IMG/VR virus record: IMGVR_UViG_3300030103_000371
Coordinates: 1-24,326 of that record
Length of the DNA: 24,326 nucleotides
Origin: a virus
Direction: 5' to 3' (one strand)
Numbering within the stretch: the first letter of the stretch is position 1; every line of letters starts with the position of its first letter. Below are positions 14,703 to 21,654 of the stretch, one piece after another. The translations under genes and the position numbers were made by a program. Below the pieces are notes generated by a model. The model was not told the DNA's origin. It searched no databases and saw only the letters and a program-made list of their open reading frames with translations.

Positions 14703-16730
14703 TCAGCTAACGTCTTTAGTGTCAAGCCAATTATCACCTATTTTTGCTTCTAATAATAAAGGTACATTGAAGTCTATTCTAAACTGTTGATTTATAATAG
14801 TATTCATGTCTTCATTAATAGAATTTAAGATGAAAATAACTTTGTTAATCTCATCAGGGTGTACATCAATCACAATTGAATCATGTACTGTATTCACGAT
14901 ACAAGACTGTAATATTTTTAACCTGTCTTCTATGTGTGTAAGAACTAATGGAACTATATCTGCAGTTGCAAAACTCTGCACAGGATAATTCTTTATCTGT
15001 GTAAAGTGAGATACAGAACCATTCATTCTTCTTTGTACATCAGGAAAACTAAACTCTCTTCCTGATGGGGTTGTAATACTTCTCTTCTCTAGAGCTTCTT
15101 TAGCCAATCTGGAATGCCATGATGCGATTCCTTTGTACTTTTTGGTAAAGTCTTGGTAGTATTTTGCTTCTGCTTTTGTTCTACCAAACCCTGTCGCACC
15201 ATACAACGGAGCAAAGGTATGTGCTTTAGCATCTTGCCTAGTCGTACTTTGACCTGAAGCTGATATAACTTTAGCAGTATAAGAATGTACGTCAAATCCT
15301 GTTTTAATCTCATTCATAGCCACCTTATCTTGTGATAAATAGGCAGCAGTTCTAAACTCTAACTGTGCAAAGTCAGCTTCCAAAATCTTACCACCTTCCC
15401 AACGTGACACAAACACCTTCTTAACAGGAAACGTGCCACCTCTAGGCATATTCTGCATATTAGGGTCTGCTCCACTAAATCTGCCTGTTGCAGTTCTATG
15501 TTGCAATAGTCTTACGTGTAACATACCATCAGACTTTACGTGTGTCTTGATACCTTCAACAAAAGAAGATAGGTATGTATCTAGTGCAGACAATCTCTTG
15601 AGGTCTTGTAAGAAGTCACTAGCTTGTTTCATACCTGCTCTATTTGCCATGCCTTGTAGTACATCTAGATTACCTTTGGATACACCAAACCCATTTGCAG
15701 ATACCCACTTAGCATTTGGTGCGTTAAACTTTAATCCTGCGATTTGTTTAGTGGGAGTAAAAGTATAACCACTAGCACCACAAAGAACACAATTATTTTG
15801 ATTAGCGAATGGAGTTCCATTTTTTCTTACCTTTCTTATCTTGCCTGTACCATTACAGGTCTTGCACATAAGTGCTGTTGTTCTATATAAAATATCAGAG
15901 TTATCTCTGACTGCTCTCTTAAACTCATCATTAGCCATATGAGGAGTAAACTCATTTCCCCACATAGCTTTGTCTTTAGGTTTTCTACTATAGATAACCC
16001 ATGACATCTGTTCAGGACTGTTAAGATTGATAGGCATATCTCCCATTATTTTTCTAACTTGGGCAGACAGTCTTTTCTCTATATCTACCTTCTCTGTCTC
16101 AAACTCTTTTCTAACAGACTCTAACATAGTCTCATCCACTTTAAAACCATTTCTGTGTGTCTTAGCTAAAGTAACACACACTTTATTTGTTAGCAAAACT
16201 GTATCCATGAGATGAGCATATTTAGTAGAGTTAAGTTTCTTATACTGCTCGTCAGCTAACTGCTGTGTAGCGTGTAAGTCTGCAGATAAATACTGCCTTA
16301 ACTCTCCTCTAGGTATTTCATCTGTAGCATAACCCTTTGCAAAGTATTCCTTCAAGGTATCTTCTTTCTTAGTTTCTAAGTCATATCTCATTGCACAATC
16401 TTTGAGATGCAAAGGTTCTTTGATACCTCTTTGTAATATATACTCTGTAAGCATAGTATCAAAGACAGGACCTTCATACTTGAAGCCACATTCCCACATC
16501 CACATAAGGTCATATGCTATGTTATGTCCTATAAGGATTGTGGCTCTATCAAGCAAGTCTTGTATGTCAATATGCTGTGTGCCACCTGTATCCATATTAA
16601 ACAGATACTCGTTGCCTATGTCTGTCAAACATCCTACCATAACTAACTTGTTAGTAGGTTCGTATGGGTCGAGATGCATTCTGCCATCTCTTTTTGTTAC
16701 TGTATTTTCTACGTCTAATGTTAATTTCAT
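14703..16730 (-). CDS. Family A DNA polymerase with DnaJ-like zinc-finger insert
   Basis: A 675-aa replicative polymerase with 3'-5' proofreading. Exonuclease motifs are Asp6/Glu8 (LDVEN), GHNIAYDL at 68-75 and YLSAD at 147-151. Residues 289-320 carry CKTCNGTG and CVLCGASG (Cys289, 292, 314, 317), a DnaJ-type zinc finger. The polymerase domain shows GRFSGADPNMQNMP, motif A ADFAQLEFR (Asp453), motif B RQDAKAHTFAPLYG (Arg498, Lys502, Phe506, Tyr510) and motif C VHDS (Asp617). Phe506 corresponds to E. coli Phe762. The insert is the reported peculiarity of HMO-2011-type phages. ATG 16730 overlaps the helicase TGA as ATGA with GAGGT seven bases upstream. A longer frame from 16784 is not needed. 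Confidence 0.96.
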   Translation of the reverse strand: MKLTLDVENTVTKRDGRMHLDPYEPTNKLVMVGCLTDIGNEYLFNMDTGGTQHIDIQDLLDRATILIGHNIAYDLMWMWECGFKYEGPVFDTMLTEYILQRGIKEPLHLKDCAMRYDLETKKEDTLKEYFAKGYATDEIPRGELRQYLSADLHATQQLADEQYKKLNSTKYAHLMDTVLLTNKVCVTLAKTHRNGFKVDETMLESVRKEFETEKVDIEKRLSAQVRKIMGDMPINLNSPEQMSWVIYSRKPKDKAMWGNEFTPHMANDEFKRAVRDNSDILYRTTALMCKTCNGTGKIRKVRKNGTPFANQNNCVLCGASGYTFTPTKQIAGLKFNAPNAKWVSANGFGVSKGNLDVLQGMANRAGMKQASDFLQDLKRLSALDTYLSSFVEGIKTHVKSDGMLHVRLLQHRTATGRFSGADPNMQNMPRGGTFPVKKVFVSRWEGGKILEADFAQLEFRTAAYLSQDKVAMNEIKTGFDVHSYTAKVISASGQSTTRQDAKAHTFAPLYGATGFGRTKAEAKYYQDFTKKYKGIASWHSRLAKEALEKRSITTPSGREFSFPDVQRRMNGSVSHFTQIKNYPVQSFATADIVPLVLTHIEDRLKILQSCIVNTVHDSIVIDVHPDEINKVIFILNSINEDMNTIINQQFRIDFNVPLLLEAKIGDNWLDTKDVS

Positions 16731-17950
16731 GCACTGTACCTCGCTGTGTGTGGGTTGATGTTGCAGTTTATCATGCCATGCCAACCTGTAATTTTATTCT
16801 TAACAACATTCAAATGTCTCATGGTTGATTCTTCATCAATACCTTCAACACTTGCAGGTTGTCCTATTAATATCATCAAGTCTGCTTCAGCAGCCTTGCC
16901 TGTACGTGAGCCTTCCATCATTGCCTGATTAAGTCTCTGTCTACCCTCTGCTTCTGCATTGAGTTGTGACATGTAGAATATAACACAATTATATTGTTTT
17001 GCAATCTGTCTTGCATATATTGCATTTGCCTTGAGTGCTTCATCAGGTCTTGCATAACCTGCAGTACGTGCAAACTTATCTCCCATGTCAATCACAACCA
17101 CGTCAGGATTAACACTCTTACACATACTTTCTACCCAAGACATATCCTCGCCTGTCACATCTTTTATCTTTAGATTAGGAGATATTTCTTTGTACCTATC
17201 TCTTGCCTGTGATGGGTTATCTTTTATCTGATACTTATCCATGTTAGAGGATGCAGTCAGATATCTAAAACCTACCCTGTCATATGACTCTTCATTACAC
17301 AAGACAACACACTTAGCACCTTGTCTTGCAAAACCATTATCTCCTACAAGAAGAGATGCATGGAAGCTAGTCTTACCTGTATTAGGTCTTGCACCTACCT
17401 CAACAAGATAGCCACCATTCACACCTTCTACCTTTCTAGCTAACTCAGGTAGGTTAAATGACCACCTAGTCTGCTGACTCTGTTTAGCTATTAAAGTATC
17501 AAATGAGATATCATCCCATTCTATTTTCATCTCAGGTGTAAAGTCATCATTGTACTTCTCTAGTAAATCACGTAGAGGTTTCATACTTGTCTGCACACCA
17601 TTAACAAAGTCAAAGCCAAGATTAGCTACGTCTTCTCCAATAACTTGTTGGAACAGTTTGGACAACACATCCTGTGCTATGTCTGTTCCCATAGGCTTTT
17701 GTTTTTTAATATCGTTAAACAATGCAGAGTATCCTTGCTTCTGTGCAGTTGTCATAGCAGGATTGCTAGACAAGAACAGAGCTTCAAGTTCATCAGGTGT
17801 TACATCCCTGTCATACTTCCTCATTGCTTTATCTATTGTGTGCTTGATAGTCCTAGCATCTTTGCTAAATAATCTATCAGGACACCTTGCACCTCTATGG
17901 TCTTCATAGAAGTCTTTGTTCATTAAGCTACGTAGTAGTGCTAGTTCCAT
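16727..17950 (-). CDS. Replicative DNA helicase (DnaB/T7 gp4 helicase-like, RecA fold)
   Basis: The 407-aa protein unwinds the fork using NTP hydrolysis. Walker A is VEVGARPNTGKTSFHASL (about 183-200). NEESYDRVGFRYL follows, and Walker B is PDVVVIDMGDK with Asp288. The later FYMSQLNAEAEGRQ and EGSRTGKAAEADLMI fit the DnaB C-terminal core. The N-terminal 150 residues are helical and contain no primase motifs, so primase is separate (next gene upstream). AGGAG lies seven bases before ATG 17950. The gene begins inside the last 23 bases of the primase and ends in an ATGA overlap with DNA polymerase, so the three are translationally linked. Confidence 0.92.
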   Translation of the reverse strand: MELALLRSLMNKDFYEDHRGARCPDRLFSKDARTIKHTIDKAMRKYDRDVTPDELEALFLSSNPAMTTAQKQGYSALFNDIKKQKPMGTDIAQDVLSKLFQQVIGEDVANLGFDFVNGVQTSMKPLRDLLEKYNDDFTPEMKIEWDDISFDTLIAKQSQQTRWSFNLPELARKVEGVNGGYLVEVGARPNTGKTSFHASLLVGDNGFARQGAKCVVLCNEESYDRVGFRYLTASSNMDKYQIKDNPSQARDRYKEISPNLKIKDVTGEDMSWVESMCKSVNPDVVVIDMGDKFARTAGYARPDEALKANAIYARQIAKQYNCVIFYMSQLNAEAEGRQRLNQAMMEGSRTGKAAEADLMILIGQPASVEGIDEESTMRHLNVVKNKITGWHGMINCNINPHTARYSA

Positions 17951-18722
17951 GTTGGTTCTCCTTTGGGGTTAGTTTATATAAGTTGTTTATGTCTTCATCT
18001 TCTCCATATTTCAAATCATCTTTCAGTCTCAATACTTTTACATCATTTACATATCCTCGTAACTCTTTTGCAAAGGCTAGTGTTTTGGGCATTGCATCAG
18101 GGTCTAAGGCTATGATAGCAGTTGAGAATTGTGATAGGTATCTCTTGTGTGAATCGCTTAATGATGTTCCCAACACAGCTACCCCTACATAAACACCATT
18201 GCCTACAACAGATGCACTTACACAATCCTCAACAACTACAGCCACCTTACCACATCCATATGTGAAAGGCAAGTCACTATTTCCATATCTTTTCCATTTG
18301 GGCAGACGAAATCCCACAGACCGACCAACTGCATCTACAATCAGTCCATCTTTCTTGACAGGAAATACAACTCTCCTTTCTTTTATGTCGTAGTACAACT
18401 CCAACTTATCATATTCTAGATTCCATAACTCACAAAAGTCCATGACCTCTCGTCTATGATTGTGATGTACTACATACTCAGGTAAGGCGAAGCCTGTACT
18501 ATCTTTTTTGACATCAGACTTGGCAGTCTTGATATCATCCACAGATAAGTTAACCTTCTTTGTTCCTGAGATAGGACAAGAAGATTTATAACAGTTCCAA
18601 ACTACCCTACCCATGTTGTTGGTTACAGTAAATGTTTTATAACCATTACAACTAGGACAGTTAGTTCTTTTTGTTTCTCCTACACTTAAATGTAAATCAC
18701 TTATATAATTATATATATTCAT
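17928..18722 (-). CDS. DNA primase (zinc ribbon plus TOPRIM)
   Basis: The 264-aa protein has an N-terminal zinc ribbon with Cys22, Cys25, Cys44 and Cys49 (NCPSC, then NCYKSSC). A TOPRIM core supplies the catalytic Glu165 (VVVEDCVSA) and the DxD pair Asp207/Asp209 (IIALDPDAM). This is the primase half of T7 gp4 as a free protein. It would make short RNA primers on the template recognised by the zinc ribbon. ATG 18722 starts two bases after the integrase stop, with AAGAG about ten bases upstream. A GTG at 18749 is possible but has no comparable site. It overlaps the helicase start by 23 bases. Confidence 0.92.
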   Translation of the reverse strand: MNIYNYISDLHLSVGETKRTNCPSCNGYKTFTVTNNMGRVVWNCYKSSCPISGTKKVNLSVDDIKTAKSDVKKDSTGFALPEYVVHHNHRREVMDFCELWNLEYDKLELYYDIKERRVVFPVKKDGLIVDAVGRSVGFRLPKWKRYGNSDLPFTYGCGKVAVVVEDCVSASVVGNGVYVGVAVLGTSLSDSHKRYLSQFSTAIIALDPDAMPKTLAFAKELRGYVNDVKVLRLKDDLKYGEDEDINNLYKLTPKENQHGTSTTT

Positions 18723-18723
18723 A

Positions 18724-19617
18724 TTATATACTCTTAATGTAATTATCACGTAATGTCAATGCATTTTCTGCACTAGCATACGTATTTTTCATGTAAGGTT
18801 TAACTGACTGTGGATTTGCGTGTCCTGTGACGGACATAATCTGACCCATAGGCACTCCTGCTTCTACCATTTCGGTAGTTCCTGTCCTACGTAGGTCAGA
18901 TATTCGTAAATCATCAGGTAATCCTGACTCTTTTATGACTCTTCGAGCTACTTTTGACAGTCTTTGTATAGCATATGGACTGTAAACACCCCTCATAGGT
19001 GTTGGATATGGTGCAACATAAGGCTGAAAGTCGTAGTCTTTTGCTTGTTGTGTAAGCATTTCCAATAAGTCAACAGAAATCGGCAGGTGTACCACACTTC
19101 TTCTCTTTGACTGTTGCAAATTTAACACACCTTTGTCAAAATCTATGCTTGAGAACTGTAAAACTCGCATATCTCCCACTCTTTGACACCATTCGTATGC
19201 CATTTGTACTATCAATCCCAAGTTTCTATACTTGAAATCCTCGTAACAGTAGTTAAGAAATTTCCTAACCTGTTCTTTTGTCCAAACAGTTGTCCTAGAA
19301 TGTGCAGATTTACGTTTGAAAGTAGAGAAAGGGTTGCTCTCAGCATACCCCATCTCCATTCCAAAGGAATATATCTTACGTGCTACTGATGTAACTGCAT
19401 TCGCCAAGTACACGCCACGACCAAGCCATACTTCGTATGCTCTTCGTGCTATCGCACCTGACATTTTGCTAAGACATATTTCTGCCACACTTTTGCCATC
19501 AACTTTTGTGTCCAATAAAACAGTCACACAATATTGATAATCATGTTTAGTTTTATCAGCTAACCTATTGAAATCGTTGGACAAATAGTATTTATTTGTT
19601 AGGTCATTTATGTTCAC
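18724..19617 (-). CDS. int: Tyrosine recombinase / integrase
   Basis: A 297-aa site-specific recombinase. An N-terminal SAM-like core-binding region (about 15-100) precedes the catalytic domain. The catalytic residues I place are Arg146 (CQRVGDMR), Lys171 (QQSKRRS), Arg243 (SDLRRTGTTEM), His266 (TGHANPQ) and the nucleophile Tyr275 (VKPYMK). The first His of the usual H-x-x-R box is Ser240 here. GTG 19617 shares its G with the preceding TAG (TAGTG) and has AGGT seven bases upstream. An ATG at 19647 would overlap the 40-aa gene by 31 bases. It is directly coupled to primase instead of standing apart with a repressor. No attP was recognised nearby. Confidence 0.92.
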   Translation of the reverse strand: MNINDLTNKYYLSNDFNRLADKTKHDYQYCVTVLLDTKVDGKSVAEICLSKMSGAIARRAYEVWLGRGVYLANAVTSVARKIYSFGMEMGYAESNPFSTFKRKSAHSRTTVWTKEQVRKFLNYCYEDFKYRNLGLIVQMAYEWCQRVGDMRVLQFSSIDFDKGVLNLQQSKRRSVVHLPISVDLLEMLTQQAKDYDFQPYVAPYPTPMRGVYSPYAIQRLSKVARRVIKESGLPDDLRISDLRRTGTTEMVEAGVPMGQIMSVTGHANPQSVKPYMKNTYASAENALTLRDNYIKSI

Positions 19618-19739
19618 TAAGATACCTGTATCGCTATGTAAATACATAGTCCTATGATTAATAACTTGCCATAGTCAAGGTCAAACTTTGTACCCTCTCC
19701 ATAGTTTACATTAAAAAAATTTACTATTCTATGCCACAT
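19617..19739 (-). CDS. 40-aa membrane-anchored small protein
   Basis: A short gene in the gap upstream of the integrase. The peptide starts MWHRIVNFFNVNYGEGTKF, continues DLDYGK, and ends in a hydrophobic segment LLIIGLCIYIAIQV that could span or dip into a membrane. AAAGGA lies about eight bases before the ATG, and the gene overlaps the preceding TAG by 11 bases. Its own TAG overlaps a GTG that I take as the integrase start. No homologue is recognised. The end-to-end overlaps and the Shine-Dalgarno are the main support. Confidence 0.5.
   Translation of the reverse strand: MWHRIVNFFNVNYGEGTKFDLDYGKLLIIGLCIYIAIQVS
19624..19627 (-). promoter_or_regulatory. Ribosome binding site supporting a GTG integrase start
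   Basis: AGGT on the - strand lies six to seven bases before GTG 19617-19615, which shares its G with the TAG of the small upstream gene. The site supports the shorter integrase over the ATG at 19647, whose AGGA is only two bases away from the start. Confidence 0.4.
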
Positions 19740-19977
19740 TTTTCTTTCCTTTCACTTTAAATTTATAATCTCTCCACCTGTTAGCATAGTTATGCTCACA
19801 CTTGGGTAACTCTAACTCAAATAAATCTACCATTAGATATTCTAAACTAGGTAGTTCAATTACTTGATGATAGTCTAGAGGTATACCTTCAGATATATTG
19901 TTGCATATCTCTCTTAAATTATTAACCTGTTTTAGTATTCTATCTCTTTCATGCTCTGTAAGTTTAATCGTTGTCAT
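19729..19977 (-). CDS. Unidentified 82-aa protein
   Basis: A helical, charged protein. It starts MTTIKLTEHERDRILKQVN, has an acidic Leu-rich middle (ELPSLEYLMVDLFELEL) and ends in a basic tail rich in Lys and Arg with one Cys-His (KCEHN). ATG 19977 overlaps the upstream TGA as ATGA and has AGGAG seven bases before it. No domain is recognised. The operon position between integrase and a conserved phage protein gives no clear hint of role. Confidence 0.65.
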   Translation of the reverse strand: MTTIKLTEHERDRILKQVNNLREICNNISEGIPLDYHQVIELPSLEYLMVDLFELELPKCEHNYANRWRDYKFKVKGKKNVA

Positions 19978-20483
19978 GCTACTTCTCCTTTCATCCAAGT
20001 TGGTTTCTGTGTATATTTGTATCTCGCAAATCTAGACTTGTCAACAATATAAAATTTACGATAGGCTTCTATAGGATAGAACTCATCTGTCTTCAAGTCA
20101 TCATGCCCACTAAAACATTGTGGGTGTGCAGTCATCTTACCATCTGTGTGGTCAGGTATCAGCCAAGTACCTTGATAGATAGCTTCTTTATGTTTACTAG
20201 CACCATGCACTTTGCCATATCGTTTAGTATATTCTAATAGCATTAGTCCATACAAATCCATGGCGAACCAATAGTTTGCTCTTGTTTCCATTGCCCATAA
20301 CGTGCATGGATGCTTTTGATGTACAGGTTTGTACAAGTCATGCTCCTTTGCATAGTCAGGTACATGATGCCATAGTGCAGTACACAACATCTGTGCTTCT
20401 TCTAGTGGCATCTTGACTACGTGTTGGTCACATAGAGATGATGCAATCTTGCTTGGTGTATCTTCTATAATAAATCTATTCAT
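19974..20483 (-). CDS. Conserved phage protein (CDQHVVKMPLE family), unknown function
   Basis: A 169-aa soluble protein rich in His, Trp and Tyr. The pattern CDQHVVKMPLEEAQMLCTA, then HPCTLWA, ANYWFAMDLYGLM, RYGKVH and finally EAYRKFYIVDKSRFARY with PTW near the C-terminus occurs in many T4-like and marine phages. Such proteins are sometimes labelled pyrimidine-dimer glycosylase because of a vague likeness to the C-terminus of T4 DenV. I do not see DenV's N-terminal catalytic region, so I do not adopt that name. The conserved His/Cys/Glu residues suggest an enzyme or metal site. It has AGGAG before its ATG and an ATGA overlap with the next gene. Confidence 0.7.
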   Translation of the reverse strand: MNRFIIEDTPSKIASSLCDQHVVKMPLEEAQMLCTALWHHVPDYAKEHDLYKPVHQKHPCTLWAMETRANYWFAMDLYGLMLLEYTKRYGKVHGASKHKEAIYQGTWLIPDHTDGKMTAHPQCFSGHDDLKTDEFYPIEAYRKFYIVDKSRFARYKYTQKPTWMKGEVA

Positions 20484-20492
20484 GTCTATCTC

Positions 20493-20636
20493 CTATTCTG
20501 TTGGGTCTACTGCAACAACGTAGTATTCATCTCCAAACATATCAACTACTTGAGTTCTATTATATGCCATCATATAAAAGCTAATACTACTTTTTTGTTT
20601 TAGGTTTCGTTTTAGTTCTACGTAATATCTACTCAT
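20493..20636 (-). CDS. 47-aa small protein, unknown function
   Basis: A short gene between the two-helix membrane protein and the conserved CDQHVVKM-type gene. It begins MSRYYVELKRNLKQKSSISF, continues MMAYNRTQVVDMFGDEYYVV and ends AVDPTE. A mixed beta/helix, soluble character is likely. It overlaps the preceding TAG by eight bases, has a G-rich GGGGGAG just upstream of the ATG, and stops nine bases before the next ATG, providing that gene's AGGAG. No family is recognised. Confidence 0.6.
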   Translation of the reverse strand: MSRYYVELKRNLKQKSSISFYMMAYNRTQVVDMFGDEYYVVAVDPTE

Positions 20637-20985
20637 GCTCTCCCCCTTTGTCGTTATCATCATACTTAATTCTCTTGCCTTTGTAATACATATATCTACT
20701 TCTGCTTGGTGTATGATAGCCTTTCTTCAAAAAGAATGTAGGTTTTCTCTTCGCAGTTTCAAACGTAGCTACAGTTAATACAATAGCACTTATTAAAAAT
20801 ACGTGAGCAATGGCAGTTATACCAAACACCCACATACTACCAAAGTACATAGAGAATACAATGCACCACATCCATGCTAATACTTGCATGACCATGTGTC
20901 TAGTGTTCAAGTCAGGTATGTGTCGCAACGGATTAAGTTCATGATTCATGACAGAGTGCCATGTGTTATGTATTGTTTCGTTCAT
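20629..20985 (-). CDS. Two-helix inner-membrane protein
   Basis: A 118-aa protein. Residues 1-30 are polar (NHELNPLRHIPDLN). Two adjoining hydrophobic helices follow at about 32-54 (MVMQVLAWMWCIVFSMYFG) and 55-76 (ITAIAHVFLISAIVLTVATF). The C-terminal 40 residues are basic and then acidic (KRKPTFFLKKGYHTPSRSR, ending KGGEHE). The NPLRH-then-MQVLAWMW pattern is one I recall from other marine podoviruses, without known function. The hairpin layout would allow a holin or a superinfection-exclusion protein, but neither is shown. AGGAG precedes the ATG. Confidence 0.72.
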   Translation of the reverse strand: MNETIHNTWHSVMNHELNPLRHIPDLNTRHMVMQVLAWMWCIVFSMYFGSMWVFGITAIAHVFLISAIVLTVATFETAKRKPTFFLKKGYHTPSRSRYMYYKGKRIKYDDNDKGGEHE

Positions 20986-20993
20986 GTTATCTC

Positions 20994-21323
20994 CTATAAA
21001 TTTTGTAGTAAAGCTAAGTTCGTACCATAACTAATTATGCAATACACTTTATGCTCGTCATGATACTCCACTATTGTATAGGTTTTTGTATCATGGTTTA
21101 CATATATTTGTAAAGGTAATGTTACTATTCTTTTTTGTAACCCTTCCTTACTTCTAACTTTAGTTAATGATACTGCATTAAATACTAAGCTCTCTTCCTT
21201 CTCCTGTATTGTGTACATAACTTCTTGTTTCTCTGCACACATAACAGGCTTGTCATTCCACATTCCTGCAAAACTTTTTGTGCTAAATATTAGCAACGAT
21301 AATAATATAAATATGTTTTTCAT
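20994..21323 (-). CDS. Secreted (periplasmic) small protein with signal peptide
   Basis: The 109-aa product starts MKNIFILLSLLIFSTKSFAG, a textbook Sec signal (Lys, hydrophobic core, S-F-A cleavage site near residue 19). The mature part is about 90 residues, beta-rich, with two cysteines (Cys29 and Cys95) that could pair in the periplasm. No lipobox is present, so it is not an obvious outer spanin. ATG 21323 overlaps the upstream TGA (ATGA) and has GGGAG eight bases before it. The longer frame upstream belongs to the neighbouring 47-aa gene. Function is unknown; nearness to the cell-wall hydrolase suggests an envelope role. Confidence 0.7.
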   Translation of the reverse strand: MKNIFILLSLLIFSTKSFAGMWNDKPVMCAEKQEVMYTIQEKEESLVFNAVSLTKVRSKEGLQKRIVTLPLQIYVNHDTKTYTIVEYHDEHKVYCIISYGTNLALLQNL

Positions 21324-21463
21324 GTATACTTCTCCCATAATGCTTGTAGCACCACCCAAAGTCCATAGACATGAAGTGCTACTACTACTGTTTTTAATAC
21401 TTTGTTCATTGAGTCATCTGCCATGTATACCCAATCATGATATTTTTTATTATGACTTGTCAT
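21320..21463 (-). CDS. 47-aa single-pass membrane protein (holin-like size)
   Basis: A short gene that fills the gap between two annotated-size genes. The N-terminal 20 residues are polar (MTSHNKKYHDWVYMADDS). A hydrophobic helix, VLKTVVVALHVYGLWVVLQA, follows and a short charged tail WEKYT ends it. AGGG lies about six bases before the ATG, the start overlaps the preceding gene by 14 bases, and the TGA forms ATGA with the signal-peptide gene. With the SleB hydrolase two genes upstream, a holin or lysis-accessory role is possible but unproven. Confidence 0.65.
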   Translation of the reverse strand: MTSHNKKYHDWVYMADDSMNKVLKTVVVALHVYGLWVVLQALWEKYT

Positions 21464-21653
21464 AGTTATCCCTGTCAGCAATTACTAATTTAAGTGTGTC
21501 ATCTAGTTGTTTAACTACTTTCTTATTGCCTTTTGCTACTGCATCAGCAATCATTTTTTGTATAACTTCTACAGTTATATCTAGGTACAACTTATCATAG
21601 CCACGTTTTGCACTAGATAGATTAGTAGCTAATTGGTCTCTTTGTATTCCCAT
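21450..21653 (-). CDS. Small helical protein, unknown function
   Basis: A 67-aa soluble protein with two probable helices (QLATNLSSAKRGYDKLYLD and VEVIQKMIADAVAKGNKK) and an acidic end (RDNYDKS). ATG 21653 comes one base after the hydrolase stop and has AGGAG eight bases upstream. No family is recognised. Placement directly after the cell-wall hydrolase and before two membrane or secreted proteins makes a lysis-related or regulatory partner conceivable, nothing more. Confidence 0.65.
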   Translation of the reverse strand: MGIQRDQLATNLSSAKRGYDKLYLDITVEVIQKMIADAVAKGNKKVVKQLDDTLKLVIADRDNYDKS

Positions 21654-21654
21654 T

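Noticed and set aside
15433-15768. 111-codon + strand open frame inside DNA polymerase
   Set aside because: It lies opposite the conserved polymerase motifs. Its product has no domain character and no Shine-Dalgarno linkage.
16731-16784. Upstream extension of DNA polymerase to an earlier in-frame start
   Set aside because: ATG 16730 has the ATGA overlap and GAGGT site and begins directly at the first exonuclease motif.
19655-19700. Promoter-like TTGACC ... TATTAA on the - strand before the integrase
   Set aside because: It lies inside the 40-aa gene, the -10 matches only four of six bases, and such hexamers are common in AT-rich DNA.
19617-19740. Attachment site (attP) or tRNA fragment next to the integrase
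   Set aside because: I could not find a T-arm-like GGTTCGAATCC or any long match to a tRNA 3' end. The region is coding.
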